Below are positions 1 to 9,248 of a stretch of 64,000 nucleotides of DNA, piece by piece. Source of the stretch: Longimicrobiales bacterium (GTDB lineage Bacteria; Gemmatimonadota; Gemmatimonadetes; Longimicrobiales; Gaopeijiaceae); contig OX638356.1 of NCBI GenBank assembly GCA_951813395.1, forward strand, positions 909,340 to 973,339. The letters run 5' to 3'. The stretch's first letter is position 1. Each line of letters starts with the position of its first letter. The position numbers were made by a program, and so were the translations under genes. The notes under the pieces are model-generated. The model did no database searches, was not told the DNA's origin, and saw only the letters and a program-made list of their open reading frames with translations.

Positions 1-1
1 A

Positions 2-1537
2 TTCGCGCTGAACGCCCGCGCCGCCGGGCCACACTACATCACGGTGGAACGGATCGGCTACGCCACGCTGAACACCGATCGCTTCACGGCAGGCGCCGAC
101 GACCTCCAACTCACCATCGACGTCCCGATCGACCCGGTCGCGCTCACCGGTCTCGATGTCGAAAGCGGACGCCGTTGCGAGGTCCGCCCCGAGGAGGGAC
201 GCGTGACGGCCCGGGTCTGGGACGAGGTGCGCAAGGCGCTGACGGCCGAGGCGTGGACGCGCGAAGCCTCCCTGTACCGCTACACGCTCGCGCGTTTCTC
301 ACGGACCCTGGACCGAAGCGGGGACGACGTGCTCTCGGACACGACGCGCATTTCCACGAACCGGGAGGCGGCGTTCACATCGGCGCCGATCGAACGACTC
401 GCGGCCGAGGGGTTCGTGCAGGCGGAAGGCGATTCCGCCACCACCTACCACGCGCCCGACGCCGAGGCACTCATTTCGGACGTGTTCCTGGACACCCACT
501 GCATGGGTGTTCGCGACGGCGACGACGGCCGCATCGGCCTGACCTTCGAGCCGATCCCCGAACGCAGGGTCGCGGACATCGCGGGCGTCCTCTGGGTGGA
601 CGCGGCAACCGGCGAACTGGACCAGCTGGAATACCGCTACAGGAACCTGATCCGATCGAGGGAGATCGGCGAAGCGGGCGGCGAGGTCTCGTTCGCCCGC
701 CTTCCGAACGGGGCGTGGATCGTGCGCGAGTGGCGGATCCGCATGCCGAGTCTGGAGGCGTTCATTGCCGGGATCGTCCGCCGCTACGGCTACCGCGACG
801 AGGGGGGCGTCACCCGGGTGGTGACCGACAATCGCGGACGTGCGGTTCTCGATACCGAAGCCGGCACCATCTTCGGCGTGGTGACGGATTCGCTCGGCAC
901 GGGACCACCGGGCGAGGCGGTGGTCGTCGACGTCCCGGGCACGGCGACCGGCATGGTCCCCGACGACGACGGCTCCTTCCTGTTCAGCGGCGTGGATCCG
1001 GGGCGGCACTTTGTGCGGCTGCAGCGTCCGCTCCTCGCGTCGTGGGGCCTGGCGGCGGCCGAGGTCGCGGTCGAGGCCGAACTCGGCGAGGTGACCTATG
1101 TGCGGATGCGAACGCCGTCGGTGGCCGACGTGCTGGCGTCTTCGTGCGGCGGCGCCCCGCGTCCGCCCGGGACCGCGGCGGTGCTGGGCCGCCTCACCAC
1201 GCCGGAAGACGTGCCGGCGGGCGACGCGCGCGTGACCGTGCGCTGGCCGGCCGCGACGGGATACAGCCCCACGGGCCCCGCGACCCCCGGAAGCCTGTCC
1301 GCAGAAGCGGGACCGGCCTGGCAGACCGGCCGGGACGGCCATTTCGCCACCGCCACCACGACAACGGACGCCAGGGGACTCTTCCTGCTCTGCGACGTGC
1401 CGCCGGGCCTGCGCCTCGCGGCCAGCATCGGCCGGCCCGGCACGGAACCGAGCCTGCACACGACGATCTTCGTCGAACCGGGCGTCCCGGCGGTCGTGAA
1501 ACGCATCGTGCTGTCAACTTTGGATTACATGATGTGA
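2..1537 (+). CDS. Carboxypeptidase regulatory-like protein, 5' end cut by the window
   Basis: The reading frame is open from base 2 to a TGA at 1535-1537, so the N-terminus lies outside the window; a GTG at 44 is internal and not a credible start. The first residues (ALNARAAGPHYITVERIGY) look like the end of a carboxypeptidase-regulatory beta-sandwich. A second such domain runs roughly from 865 to 1110 (GTIFGVVTDSLG, then DDDGSFLFSGVDPG) and a third from about 1170 to 1490 (VLGRLTTPEDVPAGDARV, then DARGLFLLCDVPPG). Proteins with several of these domains are usually exported, envelope-associated and of unknown substrate. About 511 residues are visible. The domain call is firm; the function is unknown. 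Confidence 0.75.
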   Translation, partial: FALNARAAGPHYITVERIGYATLNTDRFTAGADDLQLTIDVPIDPVALTGLDVESGRRCEVRPEEGRVTARVWDEVRKALTAEAWTREASLYRYTLARFSRTLDRSGDDVLSDTTRISTNREAAFTSAPIERLAAEGFVQAEGDSATTYHAPDAEALISDVFLDTHCMGVRDGDDGRIGLTFEPIPERRVADIAGVLWVDAATGELDQLEYRYRNLIRSREIGEAGGEVSFARLPNGAWIVREWRIRMPSLEAFIAGIVRRYGYRDEGGVTRVVTDNRGRAVLDTEAGTIFGVVTDSLGTGPPGEAVVVDVPGTATGMVPDDDGSFLFSGVDPGRHFVRLQRPLLASWGLAAAEVAVEAELGEVTYVRMRTPSVADVLASSCGGAPRPPGTAAVLGRLTTPEDVPAGDARVTVRWPAATGYSPTGPATPGSLSAEAGPAWQTGRDGHFATATTTTDARGLFLLCDVPPGLRLAASIGRPGTEPSLHTTIFVEPGVPAVVKRIVLSTLDYMM

Positions 1538-1589
1538 ACGACCCCGGCCAGGCTTGCTCGCCCTCTTTCAGCGCGGTTACCATGGCTTC

Positions 1590-2381
1590 ATGAACCGGAT
1601 TCGAGGACAGACCGCCGTCATCACGGGCGCTACCGCGGGCATCGGCGAGGCGTGCGCCCGGACGCTGGGCGAAGCGGGTGTGCACCTGGTGCTGATCGGC
1701 CGGCGAACGCACCGGCTCGCGCCGTTGGCGGCCGAGATCGAGGTCGAAAGCGGGATCCGGGTGCTGCCCTACGAACTGGATGTCCGCGACCGTCCGGGCG
1801 TGAACCACTTCATCGAGTGGCTGGATGATGAAGGCCTGAATATCGACATCCTCGTCAACAACGCGGGGCTGGCGCGCGGCCTGGACGCCGTGCACGACGG
1901 CAGCCACGACGACTGGGACGAGATGATCGACACCAACATCAAGGGCCTCCTCAACATGACGCGCGCCATCCTTCCCGGGATGATCGCGCGCGACTCGGGG
2001 CACGTGGTGAACATCGGCAGCATCGCCGGCCACTGGGTCTACCCGAACGGCGGCGTCTACTGCGCGACCAAGTACGCCGTGAGGGCGCTGACGGAGGGGG
2101 CGAACGTGGACCTGGTCGGCACGAACGTGCGCATGTCGAGCGTCGATCCGGGCCTGGCCGAGACCGAGTTCTCGGTGGTGCGCTTCCGGGGTGACGAGGA
2201 CCGCGCCCGCGGCGTCTACGAGGGCACCCGGCCGCTGATGGCCGAGGATATCGCCGATGCGGTCCGCTACGTGGTCAACACGGCGCCGCACGTCAACGTG
2301 CTGCACCTGGTCATGATGCCGACGGTGCAGAGGTCGCCGTACGTGTTGGCACGCGAGCCTTCCGGCGGGGGCGAGGACTGA
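1590..2381 (+). CDS. SDR-family NAD(P)-dependent oxidoreductase (YdfG-like)
   Basis: A 263-residue classical short-chain dehydrogenase. The nucleotide-binding glycine motif TGATAGIG is near residue 11, the structural motif NNAG near residue 87, and the catalytic Ser plus YxxxK (YCATK) follow near residues 143-160. The MIARDSGHVVNIGSIAG stretch is like the NADP-dependent 3-hydroxy acid/serine dehydrogenase branch (YdfG type). I chose the ATG at 1590 because the SDR fold starts right after it; a TTG at 1554 would add 12 unrelated residues. The downstream gene begins at the base after its stop codon, so the two are probably cotranscribed. The exact substrate cannot be read from sequence. Confidence 0.9.
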   Translation: MNRIRGQTAVITGATAGIGEACARTLGEAGVHLVLIGRRTHRLAPLAAEIEVESGIRVLPYELDVRDRPGVNHFIEWLDDEGLNIDILVNNAGLARGLDAVHDGSHDDWDEMIDTNIKGLLNMTRAILPGMIARDSGHVVNIGSIAGHWVYPNGGVYCATKYAVRALTEGANVDLVGTNVRMSSVDPGLAETEFSVVRFRGDEDRARGVYEGTRPLMAEDIADAVRYVVNTAPHVNVLHLVMMPTVQRSPYVLAREPSGGGED

Positions 2382-3284
2382 GTGGTGGTGGCGTGCGTCG
2401 TTCTCGCCTGCGCCCTCGGGGTCGCCTCTCCGCCCTGGGGATTCGTGGGCCATGAAATGGCTGCACGGGTCGCGGCCGCCGCCCTCCCGGACGCAATGCC
2501 CGCATTCTTCCGCGACGCAGGGCCGCAACTGGTGCACCTCAACCCGGAACCCGACCGGTGGCGGGTGTGGGAACAGCGGGAGATGGACCAGGCCTTCGCG
2601 TACGATCACTACGTCGACCTGGAGAACCTGCCCGACGGGGCGCTCGCCGCGCCCGACCGGTACGTATACCTCGCCATGCTCTACGAGGCGGGTCTGGAAA
2701 AGCCGGAGCGCGATGCGGGGTTCCTGCCCTTCCGGATCGTCGAGCTCTACCAGCGGCTGGTCAGCGGCTGGCGGCGGTGGAGGGCGGAGGAAGACTCCGA
2801 TCGCCGCGAGTGGATCGAGGAGCGCATCGTCAACGACGCAGGCATCCTCGGGCACTACGTGACGGACGCGTCGCAGCCGCACCACACCACCATTCACTTC
2901 AACGGCTGGGACGCCGAGACGCCCAACCCCGAGGGGTACACGCTCGACCGCGAGTTCCACGCCCGCTTCGAACGCTTCTTCGTGGAGGCGCACGTGGCCC
3001 GGGACGATGTCGTGGCGCATGCGAACGCCGAGCGGCCGCGCTCGGTGGCCGGGTCGGCGCGGGATGCCGTGGTGGCCCACATCCGCGAGGCGCACGCCGA
3101 GGTGGAGACGCTGTACCGGCTGGACCGGGACGTGGGCTTCGATCCCGAGCAGCCGGCACACCCGGCCGCGACGAACTTCGCCGCCGCGCGAATCGCCGCC
3201 GGTGCCGACATGCTGGCCTCGCTGTGGTGGTCCGCCTGGCTGGAGAGCGCGTCGCCGGTCGAGCGGGGCGGGGAAGACCGGTGA
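2382..3284 (+). CDS. S1/P1 nuclease / zinc phospholipase C-like protein
   Basis: A 300-residue protein with a hydrophobic N-terminus (VVACVVLACALGVA) that looks like a signal peptide, followed at once by WGFVGHEMAARVAA. In S1/P1 nucleases and zinc-dependent phospholipases C the mature protein begins with Trp and an early His that bind zinc, and here Trp and HE are in that place. A second metal site is suggested by GHYVTDASQPHHTT near residue 166 (family pattern GDxHQPLH). The match is loose in the C-terminal half, so activity on nucleic acids or lipids is inferred. GTG start abuts the preceding stop; its own stop overlaps the next gene (GTGA, 3281-3284). Confidence 0.65.
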   Translation: MVVACVVLACALGVASPPWGFVGHEMAARVAAAALPDAMPAFFRDAGPQLVHLNPEPDRWRVWEQREMDQAFAYDHYVDLENLPDGALAAPDRYVYLAMLYEAGLEKPERDAGFLPFRIVELYQRLVSGWRRWRAEEDSDRREWIEERIVNDAGILGHYVTDASQPHHTTIHFNGWDAETPNPEGYTLDREFHARFERFFVEAHVARDDVVAHANAERPRSVAGSARDAVVAHIREAHAEVETLYRLDRDVGFDPEQPAHPAATNFAAARIAAGADMLASLWWSAWLESASPVERGGEDR

Positions 3285-3904
3285 GCGGCGGGGCGGCGCG
3301 GCGCGTCGCCGGGATCGTTCTCGCGGCGGGCTCCTCGACCCGCATGGGCAGGAACAAGCTGCTCCTGGAGCTGGACGGCGAGGCCGTGGTGCGCCGCGCG
3401 GCCCGCAGGGCACGCGCTGCCGGACTGGATCCGGTCGTGGTCGTCACGGGTCACGAGCACGAGGCCGTCACGGCGCGATTGCACGATTTGGACGTGACGG
3501 CTGTTAACAATACAGAGCACGCGAAGGGAACCCACACGTCGGTCGCGGCGGGGGTCGCATCGGTCCGGGGCGGTTGTGAGGCGGCGGTGGTGGTGCTGGC
3601 CGACATGCCCTTCGTCACCCGCGCGATGCTGCGCGAGGTCGTCGCACGCCATCGCCGCTCGCGCCCGCCCCTGGTCGTGTCGCGCTACGGCGGCGACGTG
3701 ACCGCCCCGCCGATCCTGTACGACCGCGCGCTGTTCGACGAACTCGCGGCCATGGACTCGCGCTGCGGGCGCGCGGTCGTGCGGCGCCACCTGGACGAGG
3801 CCGTCCTGGTCGACTGGCCCGCCGAAGCGTCCCGGGATCTCGATCGCCCGGCCGACTATGAGGGGGCGCGGGAGGCCCTGGAGGGGGTCGGCGCCCGTGG
3901 ATAG
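3281..3904 (+). CDS. mocA: MocA-like molybdenum cofactor cytidylyltransferase
   Basis: A 207-residue NTP-transferase. The nucleotide-binding motif IVLAAGSSTRMGRNKLLL starts near residue 11 and is the hallmark of the MobA/MocA fold; VVVLADMPFVT near residue 105 is the metal-binding Asp region. MocA attaches CMP to molybdopterin, giving the MCD cofactor used by xanthine-oxidase-family enzymes, including CO dehydrogenase. The neighbours (XdhC/CoxF, CoxD and the coxMSL genes further on) fit that job exactly. The GTG start overlaps the upstream stop by four bases and the gene overlaps the next one by eight. The same frame is open far upstream, but that part lies inside the preceding gene. Confidence 0.85.
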   Translation: MSGGAARRVAGIVLAAGSSTRMGRNKLLLELDGEAVVRRAARRARAAGLDPVVVVTGHEHEAVTARLHDLDVTAVNNTEHAKGTHTSVAAGVASVRGGCEAAVVVLADMPFVTRAMLREVVARHRRSRPPLVVSRYGGDVTAPPILYDRALFDELAAMDSRCGRAVVRRHLDEAVLVDWPAEASRDLDRPADYEGAREALEGVGARG

Positions 3905-4835
3905 GGATCTGCTCGGCGTGGCGGCGCGGCTCCTCGACCGGAGGCGGCCCTACGCGGTGGCCACGGTGGTGCGGCGCATGCGGCCCAGTTCGGCGACGCC
4001 CGGCAACACCGCGCTCATCACCGGGGACGGGACCGTGCACGGGTTCATCGGGGGCAGCTGCACGCAGCCCGAAGTCGTGCGCCACGCCCTGGGCGCGCTC
4101 AAGGACCGCAGGCCGCGACTTCTGTCGTTCGGTGGCTCGCCGGACGGCCGCGACGATATGGTGATGGTTCCGATGGCCTGTGGCAGCGAAGGGAAGGTCG
4201 AAGTGCACGTCAATCCGGTGTTTCCCCCGCCGCAACTGGTCGTGGCCGGGGAGTCGCCCATCGCGCGGGCCGTGGCTCGGCTGGGCGAGGCGATGGGCTA
4301 CGAGGTCGCGGACGGGGTGGACGGGCTGGAGCGCGCGGGCGCCGAGCGCGCGCCGGGGGCTCGGCTGTTTGCGGTCGTGGCGACCATGGGGCAGGGTGAC
4401 GAGGAGGCGGTCGAGCGGCTCATTGCGGCGCGGCCGGACTACCTGGGCGTCGTGGTGTCGCCGAAGCGCATGCTCCAGGTGCGGGAGTACCTGGCGGGGC
4501 GGGGGATTTGCGGCAGCCGCATTGCGGAGGTGCATGGTCCGGCGGGGCTCGACATCGGGGCCGAGCGTCCGGAGGAGGTCGCGGTGAGCATCATGGCGGA
4601 GATCGTGGCGCTGGGTGGGGCCGAGGCGCGCGCCGCGGAGGAAGCCGCCGAGACCGACGCGGCACCCGCAGGCGCGCCCGCATCCGCGACGGACCCGGTC
4701 TGCGGGATGACCGTTCCCGTGGACGGGTCGCGGCCCTCCTTCACCCACCAGGACAACACCTACCATTTCTGCTGTCCGGGGTGTCGCGCGCGGTTCGAGG
4801 CGGATCCGGCGGCGTACCTGGCGGCGGCGGGGTAG
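3897..4835 (+). CDS. coxF: XdhC/CoxF-family cofactor maturation protein with C-terminal YHS domain
   Basis: 312 residues. The N-terminal XdhC_CoxI domain contains RPYAVATVVRRMRPSSATPG and GFIGGSCTQP, with a Rossmann-like second half (PQLVVAGESPIARAVARLG) ending in SIMAEIVAL. XdhC-type proteins bind sulfurated molybdenum cofactor and insert it into the large subunit. After an Ala/Glu-rich linker the last 50 residues form a YHS domain: DPVCGMTVP, then DNTYHFCCPGCRARFEADP. YHS domains are small metal-binding modules, often seen in copper or heavy-metal proteins. The GTG start at 3897 (VDRDLL) overlaps the mocA stop. The fusion is unusual and could relate to the copper of the Mo-Cu site, which is an inference. 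Confidence 0.82.
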   Translation: MDRDLLGVAARLLDRRRPYAVATVVRRMRPSSATPGNTALITGDGTVHGFIGGSCTQPEVVRHALGALKDRRPRLLSFGGSPDGRDDMVMVPMACGSEGKVEVHVNPVFPPPQLVVAGESPIARAVARLGEAMGYEVADGVDGLERAGAERAPGARLFAVVATMGQGDEEAVERLIAARPDYLGVVVSPKRMLQVREYLAGRGICGSRIAEVHGPAGLDIGAERPEEVAVSIMAEIVALGGAEARAAEEAAETDAAPAGAPASATDPVCGMTVPVDGSRPSFTHQDNTYHFCCPGCRARFEADPAAYLAAAG

Positions 4836-4845
4836 CGGCGAGCCG

Positions 4846-5751
4846 ATGAGGCCCGAAATACGCCGGCTGCAGGCCGACATGCGGGAGTTCGACTATGTGG
4901 CCGAGCCCGCGATCGTGACGGCGGTGCACCTTGCCCGGGCCATGGAGAAGCCGCTGCTCGTGGAGGGGGACGCGGGGGTCGGGAAGACCGAGATCGCCAA
5001 GGTCGTGGCGGGGGTCATGGGGACCGAGCTGATCCGGCTGCAGTGCTACGAGGGACTCGACGTCAATACGGCGCTCTACGAGTGGAACTACCAGAAGCAG
5101 CTGCTGCGTTTGCGGATTGCGGGCGAGGCAATGGCTGGATCGGACGGCAGGCGGGCCGGCTCCGGCGACGAACTGGAGGACCTGATCTTCGGACGCGGCT
5201 ACCTGCTGGAGCGTCCGCTGCTTCGCGCGATCACCAGGGCGGACGGGGCGCCGGTGCTCCTCATCGACGAGATCGATCGGGCGGACGAGGGGTTCGAGGC
5301 GTTTCTGCTGGAGGTGCTGTCCGACTTCCAGGTCACGATTCCGGAGCTGGGCACGATCCGGGCCGCCCACCGGCCGCTCGTGTTCCTCACCTCGAACCGC
5401 ACGCGCGAGATCGGCGACGCGCTCCGGCGCCGCTGCCTCTACCTCTATATCGAGCATCCCGGCTTCGAGAAGGAGGTCGAGATCGTGCGGGCCAAGGTTC
5501 CGGGGATCTCGGAGCGGCTCTCGGAGGAGATCACCCGCTTCGTGCAGGCGTTGCGCGGGCGTCAGCTCATGAAACCGCCCGGGGTGGCCGAGACGCTGGA
5601 CTGGGCGCGGGCGCTGATCACCCTGCACCGCGACGGCCGGGGCCTGGACGCCGAGGTCGTCGGCGAGACGCTGGGGTGCCTGATCAAGGACCGGCACGAC
5701 ATGCGGGAGTTGGCGCAGGGGGAGGTGGAAGCGCTGCTCGGAGTCGGCTGA
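4846..5751 (+). CDS. coxD: CoxD, MoxR-type AAA+ ATPase
   Basis: 301-residue MoxR-family AAA+ protein. Walker A is GDAGVGKT (residues 41-48), Walker B is VLLIDEIDRAD near residue 140, sensor 1 is FLTSNRTREIGDALRRRC. In carboxidotrophic bacteria CoxD acts in the cytoplasm with the VWA protein CoxE to mature the Mo-S-Cu centre of CO dehydrogenase after folding. It lies ten bases after the XdhC/CoxF gene in the same direction. Its usual partner CoxE is also present, but about 5 kb downstream beyond the fumarate reductase genes. Family assignment is firm; the role rests on the neighbouring genes. Confidence 0.9.
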   Translation: MRPEIRRLQADMREFDYVAEPAIVTAVHLARAMEKPLLVEGDAGVGKTEIAKVVAGVMGTELIRLQCYEGLDVNTALYEWNYQKQLLRLRIAGEAMAGSDGRRAGSGDELEDLIFGRGYLLERPLLRAITRADGAPVLLIDEIDRADEGFEAFLLEVLSDFQVTIPELGTIRAAHRPLVFLTSNRTREIGDALRRRCLYLYIEHPGFEKEVEIVRAKVPGISERLSEEITRFVQALRGRQLMKPPGVAETLDWARALITLHRDGRGLDAEVVGETLGCLIKDRHDMRELAQGEVEALLGVG

Positions 5752-5930
5752 GACGTCCTGTGGCAGGTCCCACTTGATCCGCTATCCCGCGCCCCTGTAA
5801 CTTCCACGAGTGACAGTTCCGATTCGACCTTCACCCTGCCGGCGGTCTCTCCGGCCCGCCCTCCCCGACACGAGCCCATGAACCCACTGTTGCCCGGCCT
5901 CCGGGCTCCCCTCCGGCGGCGGCCCCAGGC

Positions 5931-7730
5931 ATGAGCCACGGCACGACGCACCAGCACGACGTGATCATCATCGGAGGCGGTGGAGCGGGGCTCCGCGCGT
6001 CGATCGCGATCGCGCAGGAGAATCCGTCCTTTTCGGTCGCGTGCGTGTCGAAGGTGTACCCGATGCGTAGCCACACGGTCACGGCCGAGGGAGGCGCCGC
6101 AGCCTCGATCAAGCCGAACGACACGCTGGAAGACCACATCTACGACACGATCAGCGGCGCCGACTGGCTCGCCGACCAGGACGCAGTCGAGTACTTCGTC
6201 AACCAGGCCCCGGCGGAAATGATCCAGCTGGAGCACTGGGGCTGTCCCTGGAGCCGGGAGCCCGACGGTTCCGTCGCCGTCCGCCCCTTCGGCGGGATGA
6301 AGATCGAGCGCACGTGGTTCGCGGCCGACAAGACCGGCTTCCACATGCTCCACTCGCTCTTCCAGACCACGCTCAAGTACGACAACATCGTCCGGTACGA
6401 CGAGCACTTCGCGACCCGGCTGCTGATCGACGACGACGGGCGCTGCCGCGGATGCGCCGCGATCGAACTGCAGACCGGGCGGGTGAAGGCGATTCTGGGG
6501 AAGTCGGTGATCATCTGCACCGGTGGCGCGGGACGGGTCTTCCCGTTCACGACCAACGGTGCGATCAAGACCGGCGACGGCATGGCCATGGCCTACCGGG
6601 CCGGCGTCGCGCTGAAGGACATGGAGTTCATCCAGTACCATCCGACGGGCCTTCCGGGCACCGGTATCCTGATTACCGAGGCCTCCCGCGGAGAGGGCGG
6701 CATCCTGATCAACAAGGACGGATACCGGTACCTGCAGGACTACGACCTCGGCCAGCCGCTGGACGTCAGCGACCCCGGGCACCCGCAGAAGCGCGCGATG
6801 GAGCTGGGGCCGCGGGACAAGCTCAGCCAGTGCTTCATAAAGGAAAGGTGGGCGGGCAGAACCATCGAGACCCGGGACGGGCACGTGGTTCACCTCGACC
6901 TGCGGCACCTCGGCGAGGCCAAGATCGACAAGAGGATCCCGTTCGTGCGCGAGCTTGCGCGCAGCTACGCCGGGATCGACCCCGTGCATCAGCCGATCCC
7001 CGTGCGCCCCGTCGTGCACTACGTGATGGGCGGCATCGACGTCGACTCGAACTCGGCGACGACCATTCCGGGACTGTACGCGGCGGGCGAGTGCGCGTGC
7101 GTCTCGATCAACGGCGCGAACCGTCTGGGGTCGAATTCGCTCACCGAGCTGCTCGTGTTCGGCGCGCAGGCCGGCAAACACGCGGCCCGCTTTGCGATGG
7201 ACCATCCGGACTACAACGTGGCCGCGCTCGAGACGCAGGCCGAGGACGAGGGCGCGCGGGTGCGGCGCGCCTTCTTCGATGCGCCCAGGAAGGGCGGGGA
7301 GCGGATCGTGACCCTGCGTACGGAGCTGCACGAGGCGATGGAGAACGGCGCCGGCATCTACCGCGACGCCGAATCCCTCGAAGCGGCGTGCGCGACCGTC
7401 GCCGACCTGCGCGAGCGCTACCGCAAGCTCAACATCGACGACCGCACGCACAGCTTCAACACGGAACTGACGGCGGCGCTGGAGCTCGGGTCCCTGATCG
7501 ACTGCGCGGAGGCGATGGCGCATTCGGGGCTGCAGCGCACCGAGTCGCGCGGCTCGCACCAGCGGCTCGACCACAAGGAGCGCAACGACGAGGAGTTCCT
7601 CGCGCATTCGCTGGCCTTCCACCAGGCCGACGGCAGCGCTCCGCAGATCGAATACAAGCCCGTCACGATCACCAGGTGGCCGCCGGGCGCCCGCACCTAC
7701 GGGGCGGGTTCGGGGCTGAAGCGGGAATAG
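5931..7730 (+). CDS. frdA: Fumarate reductase / succinate dehydrogenase flavoprotein subunit
   Basis: 599 residues, full length for the family. The FAD-binding motif [15 protein letters not shown] is at residue 10; [11 protein letters not shown] near residue 44 contains the His that carries FAD covalently. [21 protein letters not shown] near residue 240 holds substrate-binding and proton-shuttle residues. It interconverts succinate and fumarate at the membrane and passes electrons to FrdB. The next three genes follow at once with overlaps, forming one operon. The small FrdC/FrdD-like anchors suggest the heme-poor fumarate-reductase type, yet direction of catalysis cannot be settled from sequence. 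A 179-base gap before the gene separates it from coxD and probably contains its promoter. Confidence 0.95.
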   Translation: MSHGTTHQHDVIIIGGGGAGLRASIAIAQENPSFSVACVSKVYPMRSHTVTAEGGAAASIKPNDTLEDHIYDTISGADWLADQDAVEYFVNQAPAEMIQLEHWGCPWSREPDGSVAVRPFGGMKIERTWFAADKTGFHMLHSLFQTTLKYDNIVRYDEHFATRLLIDDDGRCRGCAAIELQTGRVKAILGKSVIICTGGAGRVFPFTTNGAIKTGDGMAMAYRAGVALKDMEFIQYHPTGLPGTGILITEASRGEGGILINKDGYRYLQDYDLGQPLDVSDPGHPQKRAMELGPRDKLSQCFIKERWAGRTIETRDGHVVHLDLRHLGEAKIDKRIPFVRELARSYAGIDPVHQPIPVRPVVHYVMGGIDVDSNSATTIPGLYAAGECACVSINGANRLGSNSLTELLVFGAQAGKHAARFAMDHPDYNVAALETQAEDEGARVRRAFFDAPRKGGERIVTLRTELHEAMENGAGIYRDAESLEAACATVADLRERYRKLNIDDRTHSFNTELTAALELGSLIDCAEAMAHSGLQRTESRGSHQRLDHKERNDEEFLAHSLAFHQADGSAPQIEYKPVTITRWPPGARTYGAGSGLKRE

Positions 7731-7734
7731 GACG

Positions 7735-8505
7735 ATGGCCGACAAGGACACCATGACGCTGGAGGTCTTCCGGTATCACCCGGAAACCGACTCCGAGCCG
7801 CGCTTCCAGTCGTACGAAGTCCCCTACAACGAGGACTGGGTCGTCCTGGACGCGATCAACTGGGTCAAGGACCACGTTGACGGCTCGCTCACGCACCGCT
7901 GGAGCTGCCGCATGGGCGTGTGCGGGAGCTGCGGGATGATGGTGAACGGCGAACCGAAGCTGACCTGTGCCGCTTTCCTGAAGGACTACTACCCGTTCCC
8001 GATCAAGGTGGAGCCGCTGGTGAACTTCGCCGTGGAGCGGGATCTGGTGGTCGCGATGGACGGATTCATGGAAAAGCTGCAGGACGTGAAGCCGTACATC
8101 ATCCGCGACGACGTGAACGACACGTCGGACGGCGAATACCGGCAGTCACCCGCGGAGCTCGCGCAGTACAAGCAGTACTCGATGTGCATCAACTGCATGC
8201 TCTGCTACGCGGCGTGTCCGGTGGCGGGCCACGAGGACGACTTCCTGGGCCCCGCGGCGCTCGCGCTGGGCCACCGCTACAACAAGGACTCGCGCGACCA
8301 GGGCCAGGCCGAGCGCCTGGACGTGATGCTGGCGGGCGAGGCGATCTGGGGCTGCACCTTCGTGGGCGAGTGCACGGTCGTCTGTCCCAAGCACGTGGAC
8401 CCGGCCGGCGCGATCCAGCAGGCCAAGGCGATGGCCGCCCAGGAGTACTTCAAGGGCTTCGTGATGCCGAAGGGAACGGGTGTGGCGAAGGGAGCGGCCA
8501 AATGA
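7735..8505 (+). CDS. frdB: Fumarate reductase / succinate dehydrogenase iron-sulfur subunit
   Basis: 256 residues with all three cluster sites. The [2Fe-2S] cysteines are C58, C63, C66 and C78 (CRMGVCGSC...C). A [4Fe-4S] motif CINCMLCYAACP and a [3Fe-4S]-type motif CTFVGECTVVCPKHVDP follow in the C-terminal half. The protein carries electrons from the flavoprotein to the quinone site in the membrane subunits. It starts four bases after the frdA stop and its own stop overlaps the frdC start, so the subunits are translationally coupled. Confidence 0.95.
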   Translation: MADKDTMTLEVFRYHPETDSEPRFQSYEVPYNEDWVVLDAINWVKDHVDGSLTHRWSCRMGVCGSCGMMVNGEPKLTCAAFLKDYYPFPIKVEPLVNFAVERDLVVAMDGFMEKLQDVKPYIIRDDVNDTSDGEYRQSPAELAQYKQYSMCINCMLCYAACPVAGHEDDFLGPAALALGHRYNKDSRDQGQAERLDVMLAGEAIWGCTFVGECTVVCPKHVDPAGAIQQAKAMAAQEYFKGFVMPKGTGVAKGAAK

Positions 8506-8888
8506 GCGGACAGTACCACCGGTCCCACAGGTGGGCCTGGTTCTTCGAGCGCCCGGGCTACATGCGCTTCATGCTGCGCGAAGTCACCAGCTTTTTCGTC
8601 GCGGGCTACCTGGTGTTGCTGCTGGTGACCCTGGGCAGGCTGGGCGGGGGCGAAGCCGCCTTCGTCGAGTGGCTTGCGTCCGTGAGCGGCCCATGGTGGA
8701 TGACCGCGCACCTGGTGGCGCTCGCCGCGGCCATATGGCATGCGGTGACCTGGTTCGGCGCCGTCCCGCAGGCGATGCCGATCTACGTGGGCGAGAACCG
8801 GCTGCCCGCGCCGATCGCGGCGATCGTCATGGGGTACGGGCCGTGGCTGACGGTGACCGCCGTGATCGTGTGGTGGGTGCTGCGATGA
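8502..8888 (+). CDS. frdC: Fumarate reductase membrane anchor FrdC
   Basis: 128 residues with three hydrophobic segments (about 27-47, 63-83, 102-125), the size and topology of FrdC. The N-terminal WAWFFERPGYMRFMLREVTSF resembles the FrdC region that contacts the iron-sulfur subunit, and HAVTWFGAVPQAMPI matches the characteristic HxxTWF segment. It anchors the catalytic subunits and helps form the quinone site. The ATG at 8502 overlaps the frdB stop by four bases, and the frdD ATG overlaps its own stop. Confidence 0.85.
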   Translation: MSGQYHRSHRWAWFFERPGYMRFMLREVTSFFVAGYLVLLLVTLGRLGGGEAAFVEWLASVSGPWWMTAHLVALAAAIWHAVTWFGAVPQAMPIYVGENRLPAPIAAIVMGYGPWLTVTAVIVWWVLR

Positions 8889-9235
8889 AGCGCTCCAGCG
8901 AGGCCCTCTGGTGGGCGCTCTTTTCGGCCGGGGGCGTGATGGCGGCGCTCTTCGTGCCCGCGTTCGTGATCGTCACCGGGTTCCTTCTGCCGGCGGGAGA
9001 TGCGGCGGTGGCAGCCGAACGGACCGCACGGTTCGCCGCCGCCGTGGGATGGTGGCCGGTCAAGCTTGCGCTGCTCGGGATCATCGCGCTGTCGCTCATC
9101 CACGCAGGCCACCGGATCCGCCACACGCTGATGGACCTGGGGATGCGGAAGCAATCCGGCCTGCTCAAGGTGCCGTGCTACGGCGGCGCGCTGGCAGGCA
9201 CCGTCTGGGCGGCGATGGTGCTCTGGGGGATCTAG
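8885..9235 (+). CDS. frdD: Fumarate reductase membrane anchor FrdD
   Basis: 116 residues with three predicted membrane helices, starting MKRSSEALWWALFSAGG, the usual FrdD N-terminus. SLIHAGHRIRHTLMDLG near residue 78 corresponds to the conserved FrdD HxxHRIRHxxxDxG segment. It completes the four-subunit complex. ATG overlaps the frdC stop (ATGA). The operon ends here: 13 bases later the stop codon of an opposite-strand Fic gene is reached. Confidence 0.85.
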   Translation: MKRSSEALWWALFSAGGVMAALFVPAFVIVTGFLLPAGDAAVAAERTARFAAAVGWWPVKLALLGIIALSLIHAGHRIRHTLMDLGMRKQSGLLKVPCYGGALAGTVWAAMVLWGI

Positions 9236-9248
9236 GTGGGCACGACCC

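Noticed and set aside
5752-5930. A promoter for frdA (TTGATC near 5,775)
   Set aside because: No convincing -10 box at the right distance, so not listed as a feature.
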